64,000 nucleotides of DNA, taken from NCBI GenBank assembly GCA_963708645.1, contig CAVPTA010000007.1, positions 62,001 through 126,000 of the forward strand, read 5' to 3'. Shown here in pieces: positions 8,903 through 17,442 of this stretch (positions are counted from its first letter, which is position 1; each line of letters begins with the position of its first letter). Both the position numbers and the translations under genes were made by a program. Source of the DNA: RYN-133 sp963708645 (lineage in GTDB: Bacteria > Actinomycetota > Actinomycetes > Mycobacteriales > Jatrophihabitantaceae). The notes beneath the pieces are model-generated. The model made no database searches, was not told the DNA's origin, and worked only from the letters and a program-made list of their open reading frames with translations.

Positions 8903-10232
8903 CTACCTGTGGCGGCCGCAGTCCAGATCGGCCACAATGACGGCATCCGTCGCAGGGCGACGCGCCTGCACGAGCGGGTCGGGTATCCGGTCGCCGAGTC
9001 GCAGCAAGCCGGCTCCGGTGAGCGCTACCGCCAAACCCCCGCCCCACCACACGGCATCGGGCGACGTTGCGAGCAGCGCGCCGCCGACTGCTGGGCCCAA
9101 GGCAACGCCTGCCGTGAAGCTGAGGCCGTAGAGCGACATGTAGCGGCCGAGCAGGTGCGGTGGCGCGAGATCGGCGACGATCGGGCCGATCACTACGAAC
9201 TGCGCGCACTCACCGATCGCGATCACGATCGCCACTCCGGCCAAGACGGTGGTAGCGATGAACGTCGAATTTGTCAGCGTGGCAAGCAGAACTGCGAGCA
9301 GGCCGACGGAAAACAGTGCGCTGGTCGCGGCAAGAGCGTGTGTGCGGCGCATCCGCTGGACGACTCGTGTGGCCGGAATCTGCGCGACGACGATGAAGAA
9401 GGTGTTGATGAGGATGACGACGCCGATCTCGCCCGGCCCGACAGGCGTGTGCGCCTTGACAAACGGCGCGAGGATGTTGGAGAACAGCGCGCCGCCGGTC
9501 ATCACAAGCACGATGTTGGCCGCGATCAGGACGAGGAAGGGCCGATCGTGCGCAACCGATCGGAAGCCCGTTCCCCTGTCGCTCGCCGACGCCGTCTTTG
9601 CGAGGCGAGGGTTCGGGATCCTCACCAGCACAACCAGTGCGAAGACAGCGAAGGTGACGCCGTCGAACAGGTAGAGCGTCTGGAACGCGCGGAGGCCATG
9701 GGCGGCCGCGACGACGAAGCCCGCAACAGTCGCGCCGCTGCCGAGACCGAAGTTGCCTGCAACACGGCGGAGCGCGATCGAGGCGGCGCGCTGCTGCGTC
9801 GAGACCAGGGTCAAGCTCAGAATCTCGTTGGCAGCTACTCGCGATTCCGAACCCGGCGCCGCCGACGGCTGCACAGACGAACCCTTGCCAAGGACGGTCG
9901 ACGAATGCGAAGCCGGCGTAGCCCACTGCGCTCGCGAGATTGCCGATGATCAGGATCGGCTTCGCGCGGAACCGATCGAGCAGCGCACCCGAAAACGGCG
10001 TGACGACCGCCGCCGTACCCATGACTGCCGCCAGTACCAGACCCGCAGTCGCCGTGGCGAAACCGCGGGCCTGGTGCAGGTAGATGATCTCGAACGGAAG
10101 GATCAGCCCGGTGCCGAAGTAGTTGACCGCGGTCCCGGCTTGAAGAACGACGACCGGCCCCGGCAGGCCCGTGCGCCAGCAGGCGAATACACGCGCGAGC
10201 GGCCCGCGCCGTGCCGATGCGGACGATTCCAT
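8903..10232 (-). pseudogene. MFS transporter, reading frame broken
   Basis: Major-facilitator permease of about 440 residues split over two frames. The N-terminal half starts at the ATG at 10232 (MESSASARRGPLARVF) with loop GALLDRFRAKPILIIGNLAS. The C-terminal half, entered at about 9839-9845 (RVAANEILSLTLVSTQQRAA), carries the second set of helices and ends at 8903. In the first frame GFGIA is followed by SSCQRD; in the second RVAANEI continues the expected helix, so one extra or two missing bases near 9840 explain the break. Members of this branch export drugs or small metabolites. It is divergent from the sigma-factor gene and precedes the RraA-like gene. Confidence 0.75.
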
Positions 10233-10360
10233 CGTCAATCCCCCAGGGTCTTGTCCACTGCTGCGGCACGTCCGATGGCGGATCGTCCGGGCGGTCGGTA
10301 GTGGATACACCGCCCCGCCGGAAAACTGGGCGCCGCGCGCCGCCCACTTCGCGCCGCGGA

Positions 10361-10374
10361 CGGTGTACATACCG
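10361..10374. promoter_or_regulatory. Inverted repeat in the MFS/sigma divergent region
   Basis: CGGTGTACATACCG has CGGT/ACCG arms around a TGTACA core. It lies in the 182-bp divergent gap, 41 bp before the sigma-factor ATG. The shape resembles TetR-type operators, but no TetR gene is adjacent. Candidate only. Confidence 0.25.
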
Positions 10375-10414
10375 GTGCGGACGAACGATGTAGTGCGGAA
10401 GGAAGGAGCGCGAC

Positions 10415-11425
10415 ATGACGAGTGTCGAACTGCTCTCCCGTGCGCAGGCCGGCGATGGCGAAGCGTTCCGGGAGCTGGCCGAGTCGCACCGGCGAGAGCT
10501 GCAGGTGCACTGCTACCGGATGCTCGGCTCCTTCGCCGACGCGGAGGACACCGTCCAGGAGACGATGCTGGCTGCCTGGCAAGGCATCAGCGGATTCACC
10601 GAGGAACGCGCGTCGCTGCGGACCTGGTTGTACAAGATCGCCACCAACCGGTGCCTCAACGCGCGCCGCGCAGCGAGCCGGCGCCCGGTCAGGGAGTGGG
10701 ACACGTCGCGGTTCGAAGCGCCAGTGCCGACACCGCGCGACGAGCCCGTCTGGCTGCAGCCGTTCCCTGACGCGTTCCTCGAGGGCACGGCCGATGCGCT
10801 CGGGCCGGAAGCGCGCTACGAGCAGACCGAAGCCATCTCATTGGCCTTCGTGACCGCCCTGCAGTTGCTGCCGGCGCGCCAGCTCGCCGTCGTGATCCTG
10901 CGCGACGTGCTCGGGTTCCACGCCAGTGAGGTCGCCGACATGTTGGGGGCGACCGTTCAAGCGGTCAACAGCGCCCTCAAACGAGCACGCGCCAGTCTGC
11001 AGCGTCGCCAGCAGCCGGCCGTCGTGCGCCAGCCGGCGCCCGTCGCGGGCTCGGCCGCCGAGGATGCGATCGTGGCCCGGTTCGCCCGCGCATGGGAGTC
11101 GGCTGACCTCGACGCGCTGGTAGCACTGCTGACCGACGATGCGTTCATCGCAATGCCTCCCGAGCCTTTCGGCTACGAAAGCCGAGAACTCGTGGGTCGC
11201 TACTGCGCCCGACAGTTCGCAGCAGGCCGCAGGTTCGACCTTGTGCCGACCCGAGCCAACGGCCAGCCCGCGTTCGGCGCATACCTGCGCGGGCCGGCGG
11301 GGATCCGCCACGCGACCGCCTTTTACGTACTCACCCTTGCCGGCGGCCGGATCTACGGCATCACCCGTTTCGAGGCCAGCGTGCTGCCGTGGTTCGGGTT
11401 ACCGCGATCGCTCCCGCCCCGGTAA
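10415..11425 (+). CDS. ECF-type sigma-70 factor with C-terminal SnoaL-like domain
   Basis: Sigma factor of 336 residues. Region 2 contains HRRELQVHCYRMLGSFADAE followed by DTVQETMLAAWQ, and region 4 contains LPARQLAVVILRDVLGFHAS and the HTH MLGATVQAVNSALKRARASL. Residues 215-330 add a SnoaL-like (NTF2-fold) domain with ARAWESADLDALVALLTDDA. This architecture is that of the SigG/SigJ-type ECF groups, in which the tail controls activity in place of a classical anti-sigma factor. No anti-sigma gene is adjacent. A strong AAGGAG lies before the ATG. A short reading frame with its own strong ribosome-binding site follows 28 bp downstream. Confidence 0.9.
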   Translation: MTSVELLSRAQAGDGEAFRELAESHRRELQVHCYRMLGSFADAEDTVQETMLAAWQGISGFTEERASLRTWLYKIATNRCLNARRAASRRPVREWDTSRFEAPVPTPRDEPVWLQPFPDAFLEGTADALGPEARYEQTEAISLAFVTALQLLPARQLAVVILRDVLGFHASEVADMLGATVQAVNSALKRARASLQRRQQPAVVRQPAPVAGSAAEDAIVARFARAWESADLDALVALLTDDAFIAMPPEPFGYESRELVGRYCARQFAAGRRFDLVPTRANGQPAFGAYLRGPAGIRHATAFYVLTLAGGRIYGITRFEASVLPWFGLPRSLPPR

Positions 11426-11453
11426 CCCACTGACTTGCCCCGAGGAGGGCACC

Positions 11454-11786
11454 ATGCATCCAGACATCCTCCGGCAGCTCGCTGCCGAACACATCCAGGA
11501 TCTGATCACCAGGGCCGATCGGGCGCGGCGGGTCCGTGCGGCCATTCACCGGCGGCGGGCAGGCTCACACGGCGAGCGCGAGACCGGTCCGTTCAGGCAT
11601 CGTCGGGATGATTCGCGACACGTCGAAGCCTGCGGTTGTGATCATGTTCGTCAGCTCGCGCTCGGTGCGTTCGCGGGCCCCGAACAGGACGAACATGTGC
11701 AGGTCATCTCGAAGGCGGTTCGCGCGGCCGGGTCGTCGGTGGCGCGCTCGTCGTCCCAGTCGTGCAGGATCCGCCGCAGCACATAG
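11454..11786 (+). CDS. Short protein following the sigma factor, possibly run-on at its 3' end
   Basis: GAGGAGG stands 6 bp before the ATG at 11454, an excellent ribosome-binding site. The first ~36 residues (MHPDILRQLAAEHIQDLITR, then ADRARRVRAAIHRRRA) resemble the ~40-residue basic helical peptides common in actinobacteria. After that the frame has no protein-like character and runs antisense through an O-methyltransferase relic to 11786. The natural stop was probably lost when the relic's neighbour DNA was rearranged. Function unknown. It is probably co-transcribed with the sigma factor. Confidence 0.4.
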   Translation: MHPDILRQLAAEHIQDLITRADRARRVRAAIHRRRAGSHGERETGPFRHRRDDSRHVEACGCDHVRQLALGAFAGPEQDEHVQVISKAVRAAGSSVARSSSQSCRIRRST

Positions 11787-11955
11787 ACGTCGCCACCAAC
11801 GCGGACCTCGTCGAAGAAGCTGCCCGCTACGAGAGCACACGGGCCGAGGCGTCAGGGTCGTCCGCCCAGAACGTGCGGTCGTGCGCGAGCGCGTCCGGTA
11901 TCCGCAGCTCAACGGCAGGTCGGATGATCTGCCTCACGCGGTAGCCGCTGATCAT
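11565..11955 (-). pseudogene. Relic of a family-2 O-methyltransferase
   Basis: Three collinear pieces of a SAM-dependent O-methyltransferase survive in about 390 bp where an intact gene would need about 1 kb. The N-terminal dimerisation helix is ISGYRVRQIIRPAVELRIPD (ATG at 11955, stop at 11827). The SAM/catalytic region AGSFFDEVRVGGDVYVLRRI followed by LHDWDDERAT includes the HDWDD motif with the catalytic His, in another frame. The C-terminus DLHMFVLFGARERTERELTN followed by MITTAGFDVSRIIPT ends at a TGA at 11565. Roughly 60-70% of the gene has been deleted in at least two places. It cannot encode a working enzyme. Confidence 0.75.
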
Positions 11956-12007
11956 CTAGTCGAGGTGTCGACGCGTGTCCACGCCAGGACGGTACGCCCA
12001 ATCTGTC

Positions 12008-13099
12008 CTACAGCGTTTGGAACTCCGCGACCATCGGCCACAGCCGCTCGCCGAGTTCGACCTGCGTGAGCAGCACTGCCACTCTGCCGTCAGGGTCGGC
12101 GAAGAAGTCAGTGCCTTGGCCGCCGGACCAGCCGAAGCGGCGTTGGTGCGGGCCGTCGGTCTGGACCGCGACGCCGAAGCCCCAGCCCATGATGGTCCAG
12201 AAACCCGGGAAGAAGCTCTCGGACGTCTTGCATGCAGCCGGCACCTGGTCTGTTCGCAGCAGGCCGAGGTGCTCGGACGAGATCAGCGCCCCCGTCAGGA
12301 GCGCGCGGACGAAGCGGTGGAAGTCACGGGCGGTCGAGACAAGCTCGCCGTGGCTCACGTCGAACGGTGGCGGACCGGCGTAGAAGCCGCCACCGGCAGG
12401 CTCGGTCTCGGTGAGCTCGTCGTCGGTGGGGCGGTAGGCGGCGGGGAGGCGGTTGAGCTTCTCGGTCGGCACCCACAGGGCGGTGTCGGTCATGTCGAGT
12501 GCGCGGAACAGATCCTCGTCGAGGTGCTCGCCCAGCGGACGGACGGTGAGCCTCGAGATGAGAATCCCCAACAGCGAGAAGGAATGGTGGTAACGCCAAC
12601 CTTCTCCCGGCTGAAAGGTCAGCGGAAGTTCGGCGAGGCGGCGCAACCATTCGCCGGCGCCGAACGGTGGCGGCTCCGGTCCGGCTTCGGTGCCGTTGTC
12701 GATCATCGCTTGCTGCAACGGCGACTCTTGCAGCGCCATCCCGTATCCGGACGTGTTCGTCAGCAGATGCCGCAGCGTGATGTCGCGATCGGCAGCGACC
12801 GTGTCGCCCAGATGGGCGGTCGGGGTGCGCAGCACGCGGCGGTCCGCAAGTTCGGGCAGCCATTCGGCGACGCTGCTGTCGAGTGCGATCCGTCCGGCCT
12901 CGACGAGCCGCAGCGCCGCAACAGCGGTGACCACCTTCGTCATCGACTGGATGCGCATGATCGCGTCCGGTGGCATCGGCGCTCCGCCGACGGACGCGAC
13001 ACCTGCCGCGACAACCTCGGCATCGTCACCGCCGAGGACTGCAACCCCACCCGGGATCGTCCCGGCCGCGATGTACTTGTCGAGCAATTCGCGAATCAT
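12008..13099 (-). CDS. Beta-lactamase-fold serine hydrolase (class C/esterase type)
   Basis: Serine hydrolase of the beta-lactamase/PBP-like superfamily, 363 residues from the ATG at 13099, which has GAGGA upstream. The S-x-x-K nucleophile motif is SMTK at 52-55, the Tyr of the second motif is in GWRYHHS (Tyr170), and a KTG-like third motif is represented by the C-terminal WSGGQGTDFF. No signal peptide is seen, which favours a cytoplasmic esterase or peptidase over a secreted beta-lactamase. A remnant of a dus gene 3' end directly abuts its start. The upstream GT39-like gene is on the same strand. Confidence 0.85.
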   Translation of the reverse strand: MIRELLDKYIAAGTIPGGVAVLGGDDAEVVAAGVASVGGAPMPPDAIMRIQSMTKVVTAVAALRLVEAGRIALDSSVAEWLPELADRRVLRTPTAHLGDTVAADRDITLRHLLTNTSGYGMALQESPLQQAMIDNGTEAGPEPPPFGAGEWLRRLAELPLTFQPGEGWRYHHSFSLLGILISRLTVRPLGEHLDEDLFRALDMTDTALWVPTEKLNRLPAAYRPTDDELTETEPAGGGFYAGPPPFDVSHGELVSTARDFHRFVRALLTGALISSEHLGLLRTDQVPAACKTSESFFPGFWTIMGWGFGVAVQTDGPHQRRFGWSGGQGTDFFADPDGRVAVLLTQVELGERLWPMVAEFQTL

Positions 13100-13103
13100 C
13101 GGC

Positions 13104-13184
13104 TCATCCTCCGCTGTGCGCGAGCTCGGCCTCGAAGGGGATGTCGCGGCTGTCGCGCAAGGCCGGCCATCCGTCCGGCAGCGC
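13104..13184 (-). pseudogene. 3'-terminal remnant of a tRNA-dihydrouridine synthase gene
   Basis: Translated on the minus strand, this piece reads ALPDGWPALRDSRDIPFEAE then LAHSGG and a TGA at 13106-13104. The complete dus gene 1.8 kb away ends ALPDGWLSTRDSRAVPFEAE then LAHSGG and stop. The peptide match is obvious but the bases are clearly diverged, so this is not a recent copy. It has no start codon and sits between the GT39-like gene and the hydrolase gene. Confidence 0.7.
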
Positions 13185-13216
13185 GGGAGCGGGAGCGGGC
13201 GCCGCAATCCCAGTGG

Positions 13217-14785
13217 TCAGCGACGGACCCACAGCCGCAGCAGCATTCCTCGCGGCTGCTTCTCGGCGACCACCCGGTAATCACTTCGGAGCAGCGTGAG
13301 GGCTTTCGCCAGCGTCCCGGCGGCGGGTTTCGGCGCGATCGGTTGCGGACCGATCGTCCAGATCCGCTGGTAGCCCAGCAACGCCGACCGAACGGCGAAG
13401 GAAGGTTTCTCGGTGCCCTGGAAGTCGCCGACGGCAGCCGGCGAGCGGGCCAGCAGGCAATCCGCCGTCCGACGAAAGTCGTACGGGTAGGCCAGCCGGA
13501 TCTTGCGGTAGTACGGGTTGAAGAAGATGATCCCGTCGCCCGCCCGGCTGTGGTCGGCCACATAGAACGCGGTGTCGCCGTAGTCGGGTCCGCGGCTACC
13601 CGACCTGTGTTGGTGCACTTCGGCGCCGTACTGCAGCGCGAACACCGCGCCGCACACAACGATGGTCGGCACCCACACCAGCAGCCTGCTTCTTTGCTGG
13701 AGCCACGCTCCGAGCGCGGCCATGCCTACGCCGGCGAGCAGGGCGACGCCTGACTCGGTGTACACCACGTAGCGGATGTCGAACAGCGGCTTGCCGACGA
13801 ACGATTCGCCGATGATCAGCACCGACGGCGCGAACGCGAGCGGTAGTGCGACCTGATTCATGTTGAGGTACTGGTCGCGAGCCGGTGCATCGTCTGTCGC
13901 GAAACGCGACAGGATGCCTGCGCTGTGCAGCACGCCCAAGACGAAGACCAGCGCAATGAGGACGCCGGGGACAACTGGCGACCCGAACAGCGCACGGAAC
14001 ATCGTGCCGAACACTGCGGCGGTCGGCGCCTGGATCCACGACACCGCGACGGATTGGCGGGCGGTGAGTACGACAAACGGCAGCAGACAGACGCCGGCGG
14101 CGACGACACTCACCAGCCAGCGCTTCTGCGTGCGGCGAGGTGCACGCGACCAGACGAGCGTGATCAGGTGCGCGACCACCGCCACGAACGCGAGTTCGTT
14201 GAGGTAGCCGACCAGCACGATGAGCGCCGCGTAGCCGACCCACCACCGGTACCGTGCCCACGCCGTCTGCGCCTCGTCGTCGTCGTGTTCGAGGGCCACC
14301 ACGAGAGCCAGCGTCGCCGCAGTAACAGCGGCGAAGACGAAGGCGTACGACCGTGCATTCTGCGCGTAGTAGTTGACCTCCGGCGTCACCGCCATCACGA
14401 GGCCCGCCGAAGCGCCGACGACCGTCGATCCCGTGACACGGCGACCGAGGAGGGCGACGAACAGTGCCGCCAGCGCCATGGCGAGCACCGACGGCACGCG
14501 GATCGACTCCGGACTGTTGCCGAACACCGAAGCCCATACGTGGACGGACGAGTAGTACACCAGGTGCACCAGATCGACGTGGTGCAGCAGGTGCATCAGC
14601 TTCGACCAGCTGAGGAGGGTCGCAGCCCACCGGGTGGCCGCCTCGTCGTTGGTCATCGACCCGCCGCGATTCAGCCCCCAGAACCCGGCCGCGAGCATCG
14701 CAGCGAACGGGATCAGGATCAGCGCGCCGTCAGGGCGGAACCTCCTGCGAGGTCGCGGAGAGCTCCGTTCTTCGCCGCCGATCAC
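13217..14785 (-). CDS. Polytopic membrane glycosyltransferase, GT39/PMT-like
   Basis: Integral membrane protein of 522 residues with about ten hydrophobic segments. The first transmembrane segment (ALILIPFAAMLAAGFWGL) is followed by an extracytoplasmic loop carrying TNDEAATRW. The acidic pair there matches the catalytic Asp-Glu of polyprenol-phosphate-dependent GT39/GT-C enzymes. Later motifs include TPEVNYYAQNARSYAFVFAA, typical of the same group. A soluble C-terminal part starts near residue 400. It probably transfers a sugar from a lipid-linked donor to a surface acceptor. It is flanked on one side by dus and on the other by the diverged dus remnant, suggesting it entered by recombination next to dus. 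Confidence 0.78.
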   Translation of the reverse strand: MIGGEERSSPRPRRRFRPDGALILIPFAAMLAAGFWGLNRGGSMTNDEAATRWAATLLSWSKLMHLLHHVDLVHLVYYSSVHVWASVFGNSPESIRVPSVLAMALAALFVALLGRRVTGSTVVGASAGLVMAVTPEVNYYAQNARSYAFVFAAVTAATLALVVALEHDDDEAQTAWARYRWWVGYAALIVLVGYLNELAFVAVVAHLITLVWSRAPRRTQKRWLVSVVAAGVCLLPFVVLTARQSVAVSWIQAPTAAVFGTMFRALFGSPVVPGVLIALVFVLGVLHSAGILSRFATDDAPARDQYLNMNQVALPLAFAPSVLIIGESFVGKPLFDIRYVVYTESGVALLAGVGMAALGAWLQQRSRLLVWVPTIVVCGAVFALQYGAEVHQHRSGSRGPDYGDTAFYVADHSRAGDGIIFFNPYYRKIRLAYPYDFRRTADCLLARSPAAVGDFQGTEKPSFAVRSALLGYQRIWTIGPQPIAPKPAAGTLAKALTLLRSDYRVVAEKQPRGMLLRLWVRR

Positions 14786-14941
14786 CGATGTGCTCCCAAA
14801 AATCGTCCAAGAACCGAAGATGCGGCCATATCGTCGGCCTCGACTCGACCATGATCAGCAGCACGGCAACCGTACTGTCGCGATCCGCAGAGAATTCTGT
14901 GCGCGAGCCGCCTGCGCGGTGAACTGCCAGGATTCCGCGCG

Positions 14942-16054
14942 TCAACCGCCGCTGTGCGCTAGTTCGGCCTCGAACGGGACGGCGCGGCTGTCGCGGGTTG
15001 AGAGCCAGCCGTCGGGCAGCGCGACCGAGTGGGCCGAGGACGTGCGCCCGCGGGGCTGGCCGAGCACCGCGTCTGGGAACGGCTGGTCAACGTCGACGCG
15101 CGCGAGCAGGTCGTCGAGTTCGGCCAACGACGAAGCCTGCGCCATCGCACGGCGTAGGTCGCCACCGACGGCGAACCCCTTGAGGTACCAGGCGACGTGC
15201 TTGCGGAAGTCGGTCACGCCCCAGCGCTCGTCGTCGGCCCACTCGGCGAGCAGCGATGCATGGCGGCGCATCACCTGCGCCACCTCGGCCAGCGACGGAA
15301 GCGTGCGGTCACGACGTCCGGCGAACGCCGCCCCGAGATCGCCGAACAGCCACGGCCGGCCCAGACAGCCACGTCCGACGACGACGCCGGCGCAACCGGT
15401 GTGCTCGGCCATGCGCAGCGCATCGTCGGCCTCCCAGATGTCGCCGTTGCCCAGCACCGGGATGTCGAGCAGCTCGACGAGGTCGGCGATCGCGTCCCAA
15501 TCGGCGGTGCCGCTGTAGAACTGCAACGCGGTGCGGCCGTGCAGCGCCACCTGGAACACGCCGGCGTCCTGCGCGCGCAGGCCCGCCTCGCGATAGGTCA
15601 CATGCTCGTCGTCGATACCGACGCGCATCTTCACCGTCACCGGCAGCCCGGCCGCACTGCGCACCGCGCTGCGCACGATGTCGTCGAACAGGCCGATGCG
15701 CCAGGGCAGCGCCGATCCCCCACCCTTGCGGGTCACCTTGGGCACCGGGCAACCGAAGTTCAGATCGATGTGGTCGGCAAGATCATCCTCGACGATCATG
15801 CGCACGGCCGCACCGACGACGGTGGGGTCGACGCCGTACAGCTGGATCGAACGCGGCTGCTCGTCGGCCGCGAACCGGATCAGCTTGAGCGTCTTCTCGT
15901 TGCGTTCGACCAGCGCCCGCGTCGTGATCATCTCCGACACGAAGAGCCCGTCCGGCAAATACGCGCGGCACAGCGTTCGGAACGCGCTGTTGGTGATGCC
16001 CGCCATCGGCGCGAGCACCACTCGCGCACCGAACAATGGCGTCTTGGTCAGCAT
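14942..16054 (-). CDS. dus: tRNA-dihydrouridine synthase
   Basis: FMN-dependent reduction of uridine to dihydrouridine in tRNA. The protein is 370 residues, normal for DusB-type enzymes. It begins with the FMN-binding strand VLAPMAGITNSAFRTLCRAY, continues with QLYGVDPTVVGAAV and DLNFGCPVPKVTRKGGGSAL (the catalytic Cys is in NFGCP), and has VPVLGNGDI- and AGVVVGRGCLGRPW-type phosphate-binding loops. The start at 16054 lies inside the last codons of glyS (7-bp overlap), so the two are translationally coupled, as in many actinomycetes. Confidence 0.93.
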   Translation of the reverse strand: MLTKTPLFGARVVLAPMAGITNSAFRTLCRAYLPDGLFVSEMITTRALVERNEKTLKLIRFAADEQPRSIQLYGVDPTVVGAAVRMIVEDDLADHIDLNFGCPVPKVTRKGGGSALPWRIGLFDDIVRSAVRSAAGLPVTVKMRVGIDDEHVTYREAGLRAQDAGVFQVALHGRTALQFYSGTADWDAIADLVELLDIPVLGNGDIWEADDALRMAEHTGCAGVVVGRGCLGRPWLFGDLGAAFAGRRDRTLPSLAEVAQVMRRHASLLAEWADDERWGVTDFRKHVAWYLKGFAVGGDLRRAMAQASSLAELDDLLARVDVDQPFPDAVLGQPRGRTSSAHSVALPDGWLSTRDSRAVPFEAELAHSGG

Positions 16055-17442
16055 CCGATCAGACGCGCGGCCAGGTAGCCCTCGACCTGGTCGAGGGCTA
16101 CGCGCTCCTGAGTCATCGAGTCGCGCTCGCGCACCGTCACGGCCTGGTCGTCGAGCGATTCGAAGTCGACGGTGACGCAGAACGGCGTACCGATCTCATC
16201 CTGACGTCGATACCTACGCCCGATCGCCTGGGCATCGTCGAAGTCGACATTCCAGTTCTTGCGCAGTGTCGCGGCGAGTTCGCGCGCCATCGGCGACAGC
16301 TTCTCGTTACGCGACAACGGCAGCACCGCCGCCTTGACCGGGGCCAGCCGGCGGTCGAGGCGCAGCACGGTGCGCTTCTCCATGACGCCCTTTGCGTTCG
16401 GCGCCTCGTCCTCGGTGTAGGCATCGAGCAGGAACGCCAGCACCGCACGCGTCAGACCGGCCGCAGGCTCGATCACGTAAGGGGTCCAGCGCTCGTTCTT
16501 CTCTTGGTCGAAATAGGTCAGATCGGCGCCCGAGTGCTTCGAGTGCGTCTGCAGGTCGAAGTCGGTGCGGTTCGCGATGCCCTCGAGTTCGGCGAACTCG
16601 GACCCGCCGAAGCCGAAGCGGTACTCGATGTCGACCGTGCGCGTCGAGTAGTGCGACAGCTTCTCCTTCGGGTGCTCGAAGAAGCGCAGGTTCTCAGCGT
16701 CGATCCCGAGATCGACGTACCAGTTCCAGCGCTGCTCGAGCCAGTACTCGTGCCACTTCTCGTCGGTGCCGGGCTCGACGAAGAACTCCATCTCCATCTG
16801 CTCGAACTCGCGCGTGCGGAAGATGAAGTTGCCCGGCGTGATTTCGTTGCGAAAGCTCTTGCCGGTCTGCGCGATACCGAACGGCGGCTTCTTGCGCGCC
16901 GTCGTCATCACGTTGAGGAAGTTGATGAAGATGCCCTGCGCCGTCTCGGGGCGCAGGTAGTGCAGCGCCGACTCGTCCTCGACCGGGCCGAGATAGGTGC
17001 GTAGCATCCCGTTGAACGGACGGGGTTCGGTCCACTGCCCACGCGTGCCGCAGTTCGGGCAGGCAATCTCCGCGAGACCGTCCTTCGGCGGACGGTTCTT
17101 GCGCGCTTCGAACTCCTCTTCGAGCTGGTCGGCACGGAAGCGACGATGGCAGTGCAGGCACTCGGTGAGCGGGTCGCTGAAGGTCGCGACGTGGCCGGAC
17201 GCCTCCCACACCTGCGGCGAGAGGATAACGGCCGAATCAATACCGACGATGTCGTCGCGGCCGGTGACCATCGTGCGCCACCACTGCCGGCGGACGTTCT
17301 CTTTCAGCTCGACGCCGAGCGGGCCGTAGTCCCAGGCCGAGCGGGTTCCGCCGTAGATCTCGCTGGACGGAAAGACGAATCCGCGCCGCTTGCTGAGGTT
17401 GACGACGGCGTCATTGCGGGCTGCGGATGGGCTGGCGGGCAC
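16048..17442 (-). CDS. glyS: Glycyl-tRNA synthetase (alpha2 type)
   Basis: Class II aminoacyl-tRNA synthetase charging tRNA-Gly. At 464 residues it matches the dimeric bacterial/eukaryotic-type enzyme. Motifs are RRGFVFPSSEIYGGTRSAWD (residues 19-38), the zinc-ligand region CLHCHRR with CPNCG, motif 2 FRNEITPGNFIFRTREFEQM, and motif 3 near EPAAGLTRAVLAFL. The C-terminal anticodon-binding domain ends with DQVEGYLAARLIGC. The upstream PAP2 frame overlaps its first 139 bp, so its promoter, if separate, must lie inside that gene. Confidence 0.95.
   Translation of the reverse strand: MPASPSAARNDAVVNLSKRRGFVFPSSEIYGGTRSAWDYGPLGVELKENVRRQWWRTMVTGRDDIVGIDSAVILSPQVWEASGHVATFSDPLTECLHCHRRFRADQLEEEFEARKNRPPKDGLAEIACPNCGTRGQWTEPRPFNGMLRTYLGPVEDESALHYLRPETAQGIFINFLNVMTTARKKPPFGIAQTGKSFRNEITPGNFIFRTREFEQMEMEFFVEPGTDEKWHEYWLEQRWNWYVDLGIDAENLRFFEHPKEKLSHYSTRTVDIEYRFGFGGSEFAELEGIANRTDFDLQTHSKHSGADLTYFDQEKNERWTPYVIEPAAGLTRAVLAFLLDAYTEDEAPNAKGVMEKRTVLRLDRRLAPVKAAVLPLSRNEKLSPMARELAATLRKNWNVDFDDAQAIGRRYRRQDEIGTPFCVTVDFESLDDQAVTVRERDSMTQERVALDQVEGYLAARLIGC

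Noticed and set aside
12008..13099. Secreted antibiotic-resistance beta-lactamase
   Set aside because: No signal peptide is seen and the second and third motifs are esterase-like. Resistance cannot be claimed.
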